Source: Elusimicrobia bacterium RIFOXYA2_FULL_39_19 (GTDB taxonomy: Bacteria; Elusimicrobiota; Endomicrobiia; CG1-02-37-114; XYA2-FULL-39-19). From it: a DNA stretch of 64,000 bases. Position numbers and translations under genes: made by a program. Positions 63,996 to 64,000 of the stretch are shown one piece after another; within the stretch, counting starts at the first letter, position 1; each line of letters starts with the position of its first letter. A model generated the notes under the pieces. That model did no database searches. It had not been told where the DNA came from and worked only from the letters and a program-made list of their open reading frames with translations. The stretch is taken from the NCBI GenBank assembly GCA_001800285.1, contig MGVC01000008.1, forward strand, positions 62,001 to 126,000. The letters are read 5' to 3'.

Positions 63996-64000
63996 AAAGG

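Overview
The window reads as a chromosome segment of a Gram-negative bacterium of moderate-to-low GC. It encodes an OmpA-type and PorV-like outer-membrane protein, several secreted proteins ending in FlgD-type Ig-like modules, and c-di-GMP machinery (PilZ, HD-GYP). The mix of FlgD-tailed secreted proteins, a giant Ig-like repeat protein and many small dispersed palindromic repeats recalls uncultured lineages such as Elusimicrobiota, Omnitrophota or Goldbacteria. This placement is an impression and cannot be confirmed from the sequence alone. No phage, CRISPR array, rRNA operon or intact transposase was seen.

Layout. 1-4.9 kb: the 3' part of a GH2 beta-mannosidase-like gene, a uroporphyrinogen-decarboxylase-family gene, and a secreted parallel-beta-helix protein with three CarboxypepD_reg-like repeats and a FlgD-like tail, closed by a strong intrinsic terminator. 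4.9-13.3 kb: housekeeping genes (valS, rph, rdgB, a GyrI-like membrane-anchored protein, an aminotransferase, nadE). A tRNA-Pro with a degenerate tandem copy upstream and a tiny GIY-YIG nuclease downstream sits among them. 13.3-17.8 kb, minus strand: an SO_0444-like metal permease, then a pabB-pabC-cysteine desulfurase operon. 17.9-20.5 kb: a low-gene, repeat-rich stretch holding a membrane gene without a start codon, an RsmD-like methyltransferase with an altered catalytic motif, and one orphan protein. 20.5-22.5 kb: argB-argD. 22.6-27.9 kb, minus strand: prs-rplY-pth-(FlgD-tailed secreted protein)-(PorV/OmpA protein), driven by a clean sigma70-like promoter placed back to back with the promoter of a tRNA-Thr. 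28.2-34.8 kb: a tightly overlapping operon of PilZ protein, GlmU-like nucleotidyltransferase, TPR membrane protein, aroE and GAF/HD-GYP/PilZ phosphodiesterase, followed by a secreted M28 peptidase.

34.9-64.0 kb is the most unusual part. A promoter drives a 53-residue Cys-containing peptide that looks like a RiPP-type precursor. Next comes a small S24/S26-type signal-peptidase-like protein whose nucleophile position is Cys instead of Ser. Then follows a single uninterrupted 9460-codon gene for a secreted protein built from about 15 Ig/FN3-like and about 41 copies of a second ~100-residue module, five fibronectin-III-like domains, two propeller-like units, two lamin-tail-like domains and a C-terminal PQQ-type propeller. 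Whether the peptide, the protease-like protein and the giant protein form one system is inference from adjacency only.
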